Shown: positions 32,820 through 45,134 of the stretch, in pieces
How positions within the stretch are numbered: position 1 is the first letter of the stretch
Layout: every line of letters begins with the position of its first letter
NCBI GenBank assembly: GCA_037178675.1
Contig: JAYMGJ010000193.1
Location: forward strand, 62,001-126,000
Length of the DNA: 64,000 nucleotides
Direction of reading: 5' to 3'
Source of the DNA: Scleroderma bovista
Taxonomy: Eukaryota; Basidiomycota; Agaricomycetes; Boletales; Sclerodermataceae
Notes under the pieces: generated by a model
What the model was told of the DNA's origin: nothing
Database searches by the model: none
Seen by the model: the letters and a program-made list of their open reading frames with translations, nothing else
Position numbers and translations under genes: made by a program

Positions 32820-34757
32820 TAGTGTTCGAAGGTCCGGTCCTAGGACCGCTAAAGGACCAAGGACCGGACCAGGACCGGACCATTTTAGGACTGGACTGCA
32901 GTCCTGGTCCTACCCAATTCTAAAAAGTATCAGTCCTGGTCCTCTACTTTTCTGGGGTGCTTAAGGACTGGTCCTGGTCCGGTCCGGACCGGTCCTAGCC
33001 CCTATTTTACTTCTATTAATTGTTGTTAATGAGTGATATTTAGCCTAGCCATAACTAGCCTACATACTTAATTCAGCCATAACCCACTTAACCTAGTCAT
33101 CACTATACTACAAAACCTAAACCTACTTAACCTACTCATAACTACACAACTCCTAGTTATCACCTCAGGGGTATGGGTGTGTGTTGCCGATGGATAGCAC
33201 TGAATACACTTTGTTCACAGCTGTTCACAACACTTTACATAGTTGGTACAATAGCACAAAGGCTAGTATACATGTTTAAAAGGTGCAGGGCACATCCATT
33301 AAATTATTGGCAGAGTATACCATATTGTCAACTTGCAAACCTTTGTACACTCTGTACACTCTGTTTGCAGCTGTTCGCAGCTGTTCCACACACTCTACAT
33401 AGTTTGTACAATAGTATAAAGGCTACTACACATGTTCACAAGGTGCAGAACACCACCATCAAATCATCACCAGAGTATACCCTATAGTCAACCTGCAAAT
33501 CTTTGTACACTTTGTACACTTTGTTCGCAGCTGTTCGCAGCTGTTCCCCACACTCTACATAGTTGGTACAACAGTATAAAGGATGCTACACATGTTTACA
33601 AGGTGCAGAACACAACCATCAAATCATCACCAGAGTATACCCTATAGTAAACCTGAAAACCCTTGTACACTTTGTACACTTTGTTCGCAGCTGTTCGCAG
33701 CTGTTCCACACACTCTACATAGTTGGTACAATAGTATAAAGGATGTTACACATGTTTACAATGTGCAGAACACCACCATCAAATCATCACCAGAGTATAC
33801 CCTATAGTAAACCTGAAAACCCTTGTACACTTTGTACACTTTGTTCGCAGCTGTTCGCAGCTGTTCCACACACTCTACATAGTTGGTACAATAGTATAAA
33901 GGATGCTACACATGTTTACAAGGTGCAGAACACAACCATCAAATCATCACCAGAGTATACCTTATAGTCAACCTGCAAATCTTTGTACACTTTGTACACT
34001 TTGTTCACAGCTGTTTGCAGCTCTTCCCCACACTCTACATAGTTGGTACAATAGTATAAAGGCTGCTACACATGTTTACAATGTGCAAAACACAACCATC
34101 AAATCATCAGCAGAGTCCACCCCTATAGTGACCCCCCAACCTTTGTACACTTTGTTTGCAGCTGTTCTTAGCTGTTCTCAGCACTCTACCTAGTTGATAC
34201 AATAGTACAAAGGCTTATACAGGTGTTTACAAGGTGTAGAACATGTCCATCAAATCATCACCAGAGTTTACCCCTATAGTTGAACCCCTGGGCAAACCTC
34301 TGACAGGTCAGCACCCTTACACTGTGGAATTCCCTATAGACTACATCTGCATCTGCCAATATCATGTGCACTTGGGGGTGTACCTGCAACCCAAGGGTAC
34401 TTTTAACAATGCTTGCACTGCCACCTGAACCCACTGGGTTGTTACCCACTTGCAACTTGGACCCATGCTGCAGGTAATGGGTATGTCCTGGGCATGGGTA
34501 TGGGTAAGCCATGAGACACCCCATGCTTTTGCCTAGTCCTCATCAGTGCTGGGTGGTCCTGATATCAATCTGCACCAATCCTCTGAAAAGACCGGTCCGG
34601 ACTGGTCCTAGGACCAGCCCAGGACCAATGAGGACCGGTCCTAAGTGGTCCAGTCCTCAGTCCTCCCTTTTTCTGAGATTTGGAGGACTGGTCCTGGTCC
34701 TGGTCCTCCCAAAAAAGGGGTCCAGGACCAGACCGGACCAGACCTTAAAACACTAGT
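32820..34757. mobile_element. Element-like block with GGTCC-rich inverted ends
   Basis: The left end reads TAGTGTTCGAAGGTCCGGTCC. The right end, reverse-complemented from about 34755, reads TAGTGTTTTAAGGTCTGGTCC. Both are followed by 150-170 bp dense in GGTCC/GGACC. These termini resemble hAT-type ends, and the left one overlaps the stop codon of the hAT gene (TAG at 32820-32822), so the block may be that element's own 3' region or a separate non-autonomous copy. No 8-bp target duplication is evident. Confidence 0.5.
33195..34290. repeat. 160-bp tandem repeat array
   Basis: About seven units. The motif TTGTACACTYTGTACACTYTG starts at about 33343, 33502, 33663, 33823, 33982 and 34143 (the last shortened), giving a period of about 160 bp. 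Each unit also carries GCAGCTGTTC, CTCTACATAGTTGGTACAA and AAATCATCACCAGAGT. The central units are almost identical, the outer ones more diverged. Small open frames repeat with the array and are not genes. Confidence 0.9.
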
Positions 34758-34989
34758 CGCAACCAGGTTAGTGCTGGTGTTTTTAATGGTCATTACTCAT
34801 TAGTGCTGTCGTAGATCATAGGATGCTTTTCCCCCCATTCTCAATGCCCTTGACTCTTGAGGTCCAGGTCTAGGACATGGTGGTCATCTTGTTCTCAAAG
34901 TCGCATGATGAGTCACATCCCATCTGGGTGATAACACCATATGCACCATTTCCATGGACGATACAGAAGGTTTGGTATGTGGCAAAAAG

Positions 34990-36045
34990 GTCATTGACAC
35001 TGGCGCTGTCACGCACCAAACAGGTTTGGTACAGTGAACATGGAAGATAACACCTATATTGAATGATCCTTATGCGAAGGATAAGCACGACAGACCTTCA
35101 TCGTAGCCATCTATCGCACAAGAAGACTATCCTGATGCGAGAGATGAATGCCAATGCAGACAGTCATCTATCGCACGAGAACCGCCAAGAAGCAGAAGAA
35201 ACTGAAGGAATAATGTCAATTGTGGTATGAGAAAGGAATGCACACATCTGCAGTCCAACTCCCATACCAGAACAATCAAAGAAGCTGAAGAATTGATGGA
35301 GAAATGAAGGAGAAAGAGAAGAAATGATTTTTAGTGCCCAAATGTCATTTTTAGGCGCCCAGTGCCGGCATTCCGATATTTTGAATAGCTCCGTTGTTTC
35401 TGAAGCTATCAGGCACGTGACTATACCGTCAGAGAGCCTAGAACGTGGTCTATCTGCCTGTCAAGTTCCGACGCAAATCCATTCATTTCCCACGGAGATA
35501 TTCCCCCCGCAATCCAGACGTTCGCTTCATCGCTCACTATGGAGTCCATATTTTCTCTGGATCATTTCTCCGCTATTGCTGCAGATCTCCACTATGTCCT
35601 GCTCTTAGGACAGCCTCTCCCAGAGTTCCCATGCACTGCCTGGCACATATCTTCCCAGCCTGCTCCCTCAGTCCCTCTCGTTCATGGTCAGCGCGTTCTC
35701 CTCGTCAGTCCTGCGTCAAGGACGTACTTTGGTCATCTTAGGTCTATTGTCAAGCTTTAGAAGTCTTCTCTGGTTGTCTCTGTGTCCCCTGAGCCCTCAG
35801 CCTATGGTCCCTTCCTCCCAGATACTTGCCATGTCCATCTTCCTCTGTCGTTCGTCTCACTTCCCTGGATGCGTCGAATTCAATACTCTATCTGCTTCCC
35901 TACTTTCAGACGACGTCCCCCAGCACCATGACAGTTATTCCCCCCACTTTATAGTGCTATTAGGAAGAAGAACCCTCTCTTGTTCTTTCCCAGAAGAGAG
36001 CTCGTCAAGGGAGCCCATGGTTGCGCTTCAGCGGCGCTAGAACAC
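34990..36045 (+). pseudogene. 5' part of a second LINE copy
   Basis: From about 34990 this matches the 5' end of the minus-strand LINE at 17.9 kb: CACCAAACNNGTTTGGTAC, GACTATCCT, CATACCAGAACAA, TTTTTAGTGCCCAAATG. The protein start is recognisable as WSICLSSSDANPFISHGDIP and FSLDHFSAIAAD near 35450-35580. The frame then continues through about 36040 with two stops (after VKL near 35760, and near 35930). This part has no counterpart in the first copy, suggesting that the first copy lost an internal segment here. The RT is missing; the copy ends at an LTR-like block. Confidence 0.7.
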
Positions 36046-36061
36046 ATGCACTATACCTTAG

Positions 36062-37075
36062 TGTATGCTGACCCCCCAAAAAGACCTCTGGACCCCTGGT
36101 ACCCTTCTTGTGGCTGTTTTGTCTCAGATCAATCCCCCTATTAATCCCAGATCTTCCCCATTGTTGTCCCATCAAATTCCTGATGGTACACAGCCCCCCA
36201 TCAAACTTCTTAGGCTGTGCATCAATGACTCCTTCTGCTGTGCAGTGACTCATCTCTTGCTTACTGATGCTCTCTTGTCATCAGTATTACTCTATCCCTT
36301 TCGCATTTTTGGTATATTACTCAGCTGATGACTCACTCCCTTACCAATCAATCTTGTCATGCAGCTTACTCATTCCTTTACTCAGCAGCTTATTCATGCT
36401 TCCTATGCTTACTCATTCCTGCTTATCCCTTGCTTACTAATCGCTTACAAACCCCTTACAAAGCTCTTACCAATCCCTTACCAATCCTTGACAAATTCTG
36501 CTTACTCCCTTCTCTTTTTGTACTTTAATGCTGTGCCCCCCCATGTAGTTAAACCCCTGGGCTCAGCCCAGTGATGGAAGACCCAATTGCACGAAATTAT
36601 CCCTCTCTCAGACTCTCTCAATCAGTATCCCTTCAGTCTTTGAGTCCTTGTAGGCTTCAGTGAAGGTCTAAAGGCTCAATATTGTCAAGTTTATCCAAGT
36701 TATTCAAGATCTATTCTTTATACTAGGCTCAAGCGGAGTCTAGGCTTCATACCAGTCAATCTTCCTCGCCTCTGGACATCAGAGGCATCCCTGCCCCTTT
36801 GCTGCACCAATCTCTAGGTGTGGTATCGCTGTTTCAGTCTCAGTCTACCCAATCCCCGCTTTGACACTTCCTAGGCTTTAGGAAGAGTCCAGACCCCTAT
36901 CCCCTTCGTCTTCTATTACTCCTGTACCCCAGGAGTATCCTGCATCATCATCTGCATCACCTTGTTGGTGTAGATCCCCTTCCCCCCTCCTCAGCACATC
37001 CTCTCTGGACACTGCGGAGGTAAACCACCACTCGCACATTTTCGTAGTCCTTTGTTGGTGTTGTGTTTGGGTTAT
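36062..37075 (+). mobile_element. LTR-like block related to the right LTR copy
   Basis: Begins TGTATGCTGACC and contains many TTACTAAT/TTACCAATC phrases (36420-36490), as does the 18.6-19.0 kb region. It shares CTTTGAGTCCTTGTAGG, CTAGGCTCAAGCGGAGTCTAG and CCACCACTCGCACATT with 19090-19510, and a TTGTTGGTGTTG stretch follows. The two are thus distantly related LTRs of one family. No internal genes adjoin it. Confidence 0.5.
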
Positions 37076-37844
37076 TACTCCGACCCAAATCCACACTTTG
37101 ACTCACAGCGCCCTCATTCTTGTCAGAAAAACAACCCTCGGCCCTTGGGCCCAGAATATCTGCTTTACTTGCTTGTATTCCCTCCGCAGTCAGTTACCAA
37201 CCCATGTCCCCCATGGGCCCCACCACCCCAGTGTGACAATGACGACCAACACCAGGACCCAACACGACCACGATCCCTGTGTGTCCACAGCTTGAGCACT
37301 GCCGCTTTATCAGCAATGTGCTATGTTTTCGCAGTATATGTAGTACTATTTATGCTTTCGCATACGAGGCTATAAGGCTATAAGCCCAATGATAATTTTC
37401 ACTATGTCATAATTTTTTTTCTGTGGTTAGTCGACTTGGAGTTGCAAGTTATGACTAGTTGAGTCGAGTTGGACCATAGGTAACCTACCTGACCTGACTT
37501 CTTGGCACTTGGCTAACTGGGTCCTTGACTGCAACTCCAGTCAACTCCAAGCCGGAGTCGCGGCAACACTACCCATGGTAGTGATACCTAACATGCAGCA
37601 CTTACTGCGGTCCCAGCCCAGTTCTGCCCTGTGTTATACTGAAGCTGATTTTCAGCCTGGTGTGCCTTTGTTGGACAACCTAAGTAGGTGCATGGGGTCA
37701 TAGTGACACCTACCATGGTAGCTGCTGTGTATCATTTCCATATTAGGCATTCTTTTTTCCAAATGTTGGTTTCATTCCATTCAATATGCTAGTGGTCCCC
37801 ACACCTAATCTATGCTAGTTACATCCATCCCACGGCATTTTCAC
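37076..37844. other. Intergenic stretch
   Basis: No gene seen. It contains an inverted pair of short phrases, ACTACCCATGGTAGTG (about 37569) and CACCTACCATGGTAGCTG (about 37707), and the phrase AAGTAGGTGCATGGGG that recurs at 38904 and, varied, at 45010. Confidence 0.35.
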
Positions 37845-37849
37845 CTGAC

Positions 37850-38489
37850 TGTTATGACCATGTCCAAGTCTGGATCCTATCTGGTTACTCCGGTTGCATC
37901 GCAGCCCTATAGCCCAACTCTGGTCACTCTCAGTTACTCCGGTCACGGTCGCACAGATATACCTCCGCTAACTATGACCCTTGGTCTAGCCTGCATCCAG
38001 TCCTTGACTACACTTCCCCGTCAACCCTGCTTGGTTGTGAGTTCTCTGTGTCCTCGATATATCCTGCACCTTGTATCATTTTCACCGGACCTAGTTTATT
38101 TTACCCAGACCTGACTTTATTTTCATTGGACCTGACCTAGCACTTTCTCCGGTTATCCCTTGTCTGCCTTTTAGGCTGTTTACTTGTCACCATAAATACT
38201 TGTCCCTAGTTCTTACTTAGTATAAGTACTCTGTAGATTATCCTGTACACCTCAGTCTGAAATCAACCATAGTCTCTACTCCAGTTCTTGTCTGTCTCTG
38301 TCTCTGTCTCTGTCTCCTCTTGACCAAAACCTATGCAAGGGATCAACACTCGTTATCCTTAGTCATTGAATCCGAACAGTCACCAACTCTGGCTGGACTA
38401 ATCTCTTGTCCAGCCCTCTGCCCTCTTCCTTCATCTGCTTTCATCCGGACTTGACTGGACCTCCTACCAGAGTAGACCTGGACTTGACA
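37850..38489 (+). mobile_element. Solo LTR (640 bp)
   Basis: Begins TGTTATGACC, ends GGACTTGACA, and is flanked by the perfect 5-bp duplication CTGAC (37845-37849, 38490-38494). ACCATAAATACTTG near 38190 is a likely TATA region, and a (CTGTCT)n run lies at about 38287-38310. No coding sequence. The intact duplication suggests a fairly recent LTR-LTR recombination. Confidence 0.88.
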
Positions 38490-38689
38490 CTGACCCACAG
38501 TATGTACTGCGGTGCCATTTGTTTATAGATGTCCTCTGTGCTATACTGATTTAGTTAAGCTCACCTATACACCTACATGATAACACAATATGGACTCATC
38601 CATTGACATGTATGAGAGGTAGGCCTGGGCCCACTCAAATGATATAGTGATCACAAATTATGTGCCCACATTAATGTGTAAATACTTTC

Positions 38690-38925
38690 TGAGCTCATTC
38701 ATATGATTCCATGACAATACCTAATTGGACCTATCTACCCTTCCTTTAATTGACACCCTAGCCCACCCCTAGTACATTGTGATAATATCTAAGTATGTAG
38801 CCCATCCATACCAATCGATAACAAATCATTCATGGGCTACCATCCACTGGCCTGTGACACTTGGCCAATTTTCACCTTTGGGTGGTTGTGTAAGATGGCC
38901 TAAGTAGGTGCATGGGGCCCCATGG
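38690..38925. repeat. Dispersed repeat, copy 1 (copy 2 at about 44805-45030)
   Basis: Both copies contain TTCATATGATTCCATGACAAT, a GGCACCCTAGCCCA-like phrase, ACACTTGGC/ATACTTGGC, ATTTTCACC and CTAAGT(A/G)GGTGCATGGG in the same order. Together with 38495-38689 and 38926-39370 this region has no supported gene. Confidence 0.6.
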
Positions 38926-39369
38926 TATCAGCTGCCTCTGCAACCACATCAACAAAGGTATCAAAGCTGTCTTTCACTGAAAATATGAATAGATTATACT
39001 TAGTGTTGCTGCAGCTCGGCTCAGCTTCACTGTTGGCTTGTGTGCAGCTTCAGTGTCTAGGGCACTCATTTCTTTGTGAATCTTAATAAATCCTATGACT
39101 GAAATGTAGCCATCAACCACCTCTATCAGATAAAAAAAGAATTATGTGAATCCATTCAGCCAATCTTGAGATATGAGCCTAACCTTAGCACCAGCTTCAC
39201 ATTAGCGTAATTGAAGCTGGCTATGGCTTAGGTGAAATAACTCAATGTTGGCTGGTCCAATCAACAAAATTATTTTTTGAGTGATAGCTGCTGCTATAAC
39301 CTACATTTCCATTATACCATGCATAGCCATACATCATGAAATGGATGAGATAAAAAATAGCAGCTTGAA

Positions 39370-39720
39370 GCTGCAGCAACACTAATTACACTGAGTGAGT
39401 TTTACTGATGTCAAAGTTGTTGATTTTCCTTGGGTGCGGCCTACAACTTCAATAGAGGTTTCAAGATGAAGATGTGCTGTAATGGATTGGGGTGGGGGCT
39501 CAGCAACCTTGTCCTCGTTGATATCAAAAATGGCTGTCTTGCATGTTGCTTTCTTCTTCTTGGAAGCTGCTGGCTTTGGCAAAGATGGGGATTCATTCTT
39601 GGAATGCTTGCACTTTTGGCTGCCTTTGCCTTTCTTTGGTAGGGCTTGACAGGGCTAGCAATTGGTGTAGACACCAGTGAATCAATTTCAATTTCTGGGA
39701 TATAACTGTCATTAATGAAG
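39370..39720 (-). pseudogene. Small decayed coding fragment
   Basis: On the minus strand, EIEIDSLVSTPIASPVKPYQ leads into a lysine/alanine-rich stretch and then, after a frame change near 39580, KPAASKKKKATCKTAIFDIN and ETSIEVVGRTQGKS. The composition is typical of N-terminal tails of fungal transposon proteins. The family is not recognised. Confidence 0.25.
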
Positions 39721-39764
39721 ACAAATTTTTGAGGTTCTCAGCTGGCTGTGGGTGCAAGTGTGTA

Positions 39765-42700
39765 CATCAGCAAACAAACCCTCCCCTGGACAGTCCTGGA
39801 CAGCTATCCCAGAACCCCAGCTTTTCCAACAAGGTACCTAACTGGGTAGCTTAGTACAGACTGTCCCAGGCTGTTCCAGCTGTCCCAGACTGTCCTAGAA
39901 TGCTCACAGTACATCAGGAAAAACACATTGCTATGTAGCATAGCCACTGAGGTACCTAGTCACCTGGAGGCTTGGTTGTAATATATTGCATCAGGCACAT
40001 GATCTGGAGTGCTATCCAGCTGTCACTGTGTGACAGATAGCACACAGTTGCCACTATTGTTGACAGCACCATTCAGATAGCTCACTATAGCCACTGTAGC
40101 TCATGTTCATACTATGCATCTGCCAGAGACAAGGTAGCCTATCTTGTTGTCTTAAGTCACCCCATAAACTCAACAAGAGTCAAGCAAGTTTATTAAGTAG
40201 GATAAGTGACTAGTAAGGTTTACAAACCAAGTAATACATGTGGCTACTGCATGTTAGTGGGGGGAAGTGATGGCTGTTCATGTTGGTGTTAAAGATGGTA
40301 GCCATTGACAGACGTGTCGAACAGTGCTGAAAGACTGGAATTGGCCATGGAAACAGTGCATGCACGTACCTGGGTGCTGAAGACACGAGACAACGTGTAC
40401 TTGACCCTGAGCGCCTCAACGGCCCCATGGATGAGTTGAACAGCGCCAGAAATTCAATGGATCGGTTCAGCAAGCACAGGAATGGTCATGAAAATGGCTG
40501 AAAACATGGCAATAAACATCAGAATTCATGAATGAAGCTAAAGAACAAAACTCACCTATAGAGATTGAGCTGCCTGAATGATGGAGGAGTCAGCATTGGA
40601 GACGCCAACATTTTCCTACTGCAGAGGTGGTTGTAGGCCTGGTCGATGCTAGTGGTCTCCGTCATTGCATTGGTGGCGGCAGTAGCGGTCTATTGATGGT
40701 GTGAGTGAGCAGATGCATGTGGGAGATGTGAGATGTCAATGCCAATGATGGGATTGATTGATGAGACTTGGGCAAAGTTTTGGGGAATGAATGATTACAT
40801 CAGCATGTTGAATTTTTTTCTCAACCCTCACGGGTGCACCACCCAACTTTGTCTCGACGGTGTAGAGACTGTCCTGTCTCTAGGTGTGTAGAGTTGCTGA
40901 TAGTAGTACTGACACTGGACTCTCTACCTTAGCTTATGTAGGCTTGTATTAGCTTACTAAGCAATCTCCCTCTTTCCTGTGTATATGTTTGATCTCAGTC
41001 CTGGAGTGACTGAACACCTCTACTCTCCCTATTTCCTCTAGTCTCCCCAGCCCTTGGGAGCCTTGCCAGACCTCCAGAAGCTCCTGGGTCGAATGCACCT
41101 CATCTGAGGGAGCAGCCACCCAAACACTTTGTTGTCTTTTCAACGGGGCACCTGGTGCTAGTCACACTACCAACCTCAAGCTTACTTAGCTGTAGCAACA
41201 TGGTATGTGGTTTCTGCAACAACATAGAACCAACGCTGACACCAATACACATCTCACATCCCATGCAAGGCAATGAATAGTGTTTTCAAGTCCCTGTGCA
41301 GCCACCTCACCGATGAAGACCACACGAGCAGGTAAGTAACGAACCTCCACAATGATTACTAAGACAACAACAACAACGAAGTAGCCACAAAGTCATTAAT
41401 ATGCACTGCTGCAATGCGTGTCGTGGTAAGTTTCGACCTTAGCTGCAGAAGACCCTCTTTTGACACCCTGCATTGCAAGGCCTCTGCATTCAGCCTGTAT
41501 CAGCTGTCACTCAAGCTAAGCAGATTGCTGCAGATTATTGCAAGGTAATCTCCATCTATCAATGCTGTGCTACATCTCATCAACGACCCATCACCATCAA
41601 TGCAATGATGGAGATTGCTACCATCACCAATGTGGTGATGACCATGCTCATCAAACCTCAATGTTGAGTGCATGCCACCATTGTGTGGCTAGTTGTACGA
41701 CAGTGATGACAGCCCACTTTGACCTCCCACATCCAGCAGTGTCCACGCTGACAGCCATTTTGCAGTGCAAGCATGTTCTGTATGTTTTTTATTTTATTTT
41801 CATTGTTATCTGTTCTTATGGGTCCTCTACACACACACCCTGCAGTGTGCACCTATGGGTGCGTACTTTCCTTTCTCACTATGTTCCACATCCATTACTT
41901 GAACCCTCTCCATCCCCTTATCCCTGAATTCACTCAGTCACACCGTAGTGCGCTCTCCGACACTTGTCCACACTCTCACCACCTTTTCCAATGCACCTCT
42001 CACCCCCATTCACACGGCTTCTTCAAATGCCTCCACTGAAGTCACTCTCTATCCTGTGCTGCAGATTGTGTGAGTGTATATTGATCCATGTTGACACCTC
42101 ATCATGTAGTTTGGCAGAAGACACCACTCATGTGAACTCCCCTCGACTGGCATGCTCTCAGCAGTGTATTCAATGTTGTGGACAGGAACAGGGAGCATGC
42201 CACATTTGTGGCAAGGAAGGCTGATCTCCCATGTCATATGTGGACACACGCAGCTAACAAGGATGAGCTGTATGGATCTTCCTCATTACCCTTCAGAGTC
42301 AAGAGAAACTTACACAAAAGTTATCAGGATGTTCGGTTGTCCCTATGAAGGGTGCGGTTATAAGACCCTCCAGTGTTTGAACTTGGCGACATACTTGCAT
42401 ACACAGTAAGTTAATTTGGATTCATCAAAGAATGGAGTGTCAGTTTATCCCATCCTCATTAGCACTGGTGAACGCCCCAACAAATGCTGCCATCCCGGTT
42501 GCACCTACCTGACTTCTGATCCCGGCTCCCTTATGCATCATCACAGAAGTATCCATGGGTACAAGCCCAAGGCCAAGAGATCAGTCCACTCTGAGGATAC
42601 TTGATCATCCCTGCGATGGTCACCCAGTAAGTCCCCCCCCACTTTCAACATCACCACTGACGACTATGACTACCACCACAGTGGCGTCTGTCGGTCATCT

Positions 42701-44497
42701 GCTGAGTCCCCCCCCCACCGTCACCGTCACCACCAATGACCATGACTACAACCTCCACATGGACACAACACAATGTTTGCGGCAAACTCCACCACCACTG
42801 TTGTCAACTGCATGCCCTGTTCACCACATGCTATCACTGTTGATGATGGAATTCGTCATTGGTGCTGCTCCCATGATGCACTGTTCATGACCACATCCAC
42901 TGCAAATACGATGATGTTCATTACCACCTGGTGGACCGACAATGGAGAATGGATTGGATTGGTTCATAGTAGCTAGTTTTGTCAAGTACTGTTGATTCAA
43001 TTCTATTCTGGTGGATGGTACTGTGTATTGCCTGTTGGACTGAGAAATGTAGTCTATGTTGTGCTATACTGAAGTTACAGCAGGGATACCAATTTCATGA
43101 TAGAAGGTGAGGGGTCTATATCACAATATATAGTTTTGGTAGCCTCCATAGTGGCCTTGCTACATTGGATACATATTTACATGTCAGACTATGGCTACTA
43201 TGGAGTACTATAGATTTTATGCATGGTGCTATATTGCCTTTATATTGGGTACTTGTCAATGGAGCTTTGACTGCTATAGAGGCTATATAGTACTATATTG
43301 CCAAGTAATTTTTTCCTGATGTAGTACCCATACCTTTGCTGCTTGTACCTTTTGGTCACTTTGATTCATACAATGTTTGTGTCAATCAATTTATATTAAT
43401 TCTGTACAGTACAAAGAATAAGTACTATATACAAATCAGGTCATTGTCATGTTGGTGGTGGCTTGTCCAGACATGGTCACATCATTGAGACAGGTGATGG
43501 GGTGACTATTGTCATCATCACTGGTGGCCACATCATTGGCACAAAGGTGGTGGGTTGGTCATCATCTTCATGGCTGGTGAGGTGGTCATCATCACTGGTG
43601 GTGGCCATGTCATTGACACTGGTGGGTCATCGTCGCTAGTGGGTGGTGGTTGTGTCATCATTGATGTTGGTGGTGGTAGCCACATTATCATTGATGGTGG
43701 TGGTGAGGTGGTGGTGGTGGTGGCTGCATTGTTGTCGCAGTGGTGGTCATGTTGCTGTCAACACAGGGTAAGGTGGTGGTGGTGGCTGTTGGGTGGTGGT
43801 TGATGCATGGTGTGGTGATGGAGAGAATAAGGATGAAAGACTTGGAGAAATTTTTGAAGTGTTTGTGTGTGTATGTGTTTGTGTACATGATTATATCAAC
43901 ATATTCAACTACCAATATTGCCTAATCGTATTTAGTATTTACTACACACCTCCCCATCACCACTAGTGTCATTGATGCAACCACCACCATCAGCAACAAG
44001 AATGACGACCCCACCATGGATGACAGACAATGCAGCCACCACCACTGGCATCAACAACAACCCCACCAGCCACCACCTGCATCAACGATGTGACCACCAC
44101 CACTACCAGTGATGACAACCATCCCATCAGCCACCACCACCAGTGTCAATGCAACCACCACCCACCAGCATCAACAGCATGGGCACCAGTGATGACACCC
44201 ACCAATGCAACAGGTGTTGATGATGACAATGACATCAAATTTATTACTTAGTTATTTAGTACTTGTATGATTTGACTTAATAAAACTTATTCATCTTATT
44301 AGTTTTGTGTGATCTTGAGTTTTTTTATTGGTGTTATTGCTACTATACTCTACTGAATTTAATTGCACTTGTACTGGATTGACTGGAGTACCTGTCATTA
44401 TTGTGGAAGCCTGGGCCAGTCTGTCATTGCTGTGTAAGCCTGGGCCAGACTTGCCAAACTAGGTGCTTGGCTAAGCAAAAGGGCTGGTTTGCTGATG
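39765..44497 (+). mobile_element. 4.7-kb DNA element with CATCAGCAAA termini
   Basis: The left end CATCAGCAAACAAACCCTCC is inverted at the right end (reverse complement CATCAGCAAACCAGCCCTTT). TA flanks both ends (39763-39764, 44498-44499). Subterminal sequence recurs in the smaller element 45757-46980. Content: CTGTCCCAG-rich left end, a small zinc-finger gene (42272-42604), and GTGGTGGTC/CCACCA-rich stretches (43450-43810, 43980-44220). No recognisable transposase, so mobilisation in trans is inferred. The superfamily is unclear; a 2-bp target duplication leaves several options. Confidence 0.65.
42272..42604 (+). CDS. Small C2H2 zinc-finger protein, one intron
   Basis: The ATG at 42272 begins MDLPHYPSESRETY. 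Exon 1 (42272-42405) carries finger 1, CPYEGCGYKTLQCLNLATYL. The 57-nt intron 42406-42462 (GTAAGT...TTAG) interrupts finger 1, and splicing completes its last histidine as HTHTGERPNKC, the canonical inter-finger linker. Exon 2 (42463-42604) carries finger 2 (CHPGCTYLTSDPGSLMHHH...IH) and a short basic tail. About 91 codons in all. A DNA-binding role in the nucleus is expected from the fold. It lies inside the 39765-44497 element, as cargo or as an element-encoded regulator. An unspliced reading would destroy finger 1. Confidence 0.7.
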
Positions 44498-45134
44498 TAA
44501 TGATCAAGATTTGTGAGCTTGTCTCAGAGAGAAGTTACCATTGAGGTGCTCTGGGGTGATCCCCAGCTCATCCTCTAGCTCATCTAGTGGATTATACTCA
44601 TCATCTATTGGCTGAGGGTCATTGAAAGGGTCCATGGTGATCTGGTAGTGCAATGACAAGGTGTGGAAACAGGAGGAGCATGCTGGAGGCAGGGTATCCT
44701 GTGACATTCCCAATTTGGAAGCATGCAACTTGTGAGTCAAAAAGATTCATGCAATCTCATTATACTTGGGAACGACTGTAATATGCAGCACAATCTTTTC
44801 AGGGCTTGTTCATATGATTCCATGACAATATTTAATTTGATGTATCTACCCTCCCCTTAATTGGCACCCTAGCCCATCATCATACATTGCAATAATATCC
44901 TAGTAGCTAGTGAACCCTATCAACTGATGACAACTCATCTGGGGCCCTCTGTCTGCTGGCCCATGATACTTGGCTGATTTTCACCCTTGAGTGGCCATGT
45001 AAGACAGCCTAAGTGGGTGCATGGGCTTCAAAAAGAGTAGTGCAAGAGTAGTGACAGCATAGCAAAAAAGTGTAGTTCTAGTCTAGCAAAACAATGTAGG
45101 AAAAGTTTAATGTTGATTGGGAAAAATGAGTATG

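Larger units (their letters stand above)
28055..32822 (+). pseudogene. hAT-family transposase, spliced, with two LTR insertions
   Basis: Cut-and-paste transposase. The ATG at 28055 leads through a proline/serine-rich tail to a BED-type zinc finger, MVCNSCQ joined across a 47-nt intron (28521-28567) to KFSCNTSNTPLRGHMIRDH. The catalytic region includes SFTTDIWSDD (about 30358), FTMDNAANNIAAM (about 30645) and CFPHILNICV. The hAT dimerisation block near the end is YLPIQVSAVPCKHVFSS (about 32620-32675). Several 45-70 nt GT-AG introns keep the frame. Damage consists of solo LTRs at 28764-29919 and 31875-32430, and stops at 28690 (TAG), 31490 (TGA) and 31628 (TGA), all explicable by C-to-T change. 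Otherwise it is close to full length. Confidence 0.9.
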
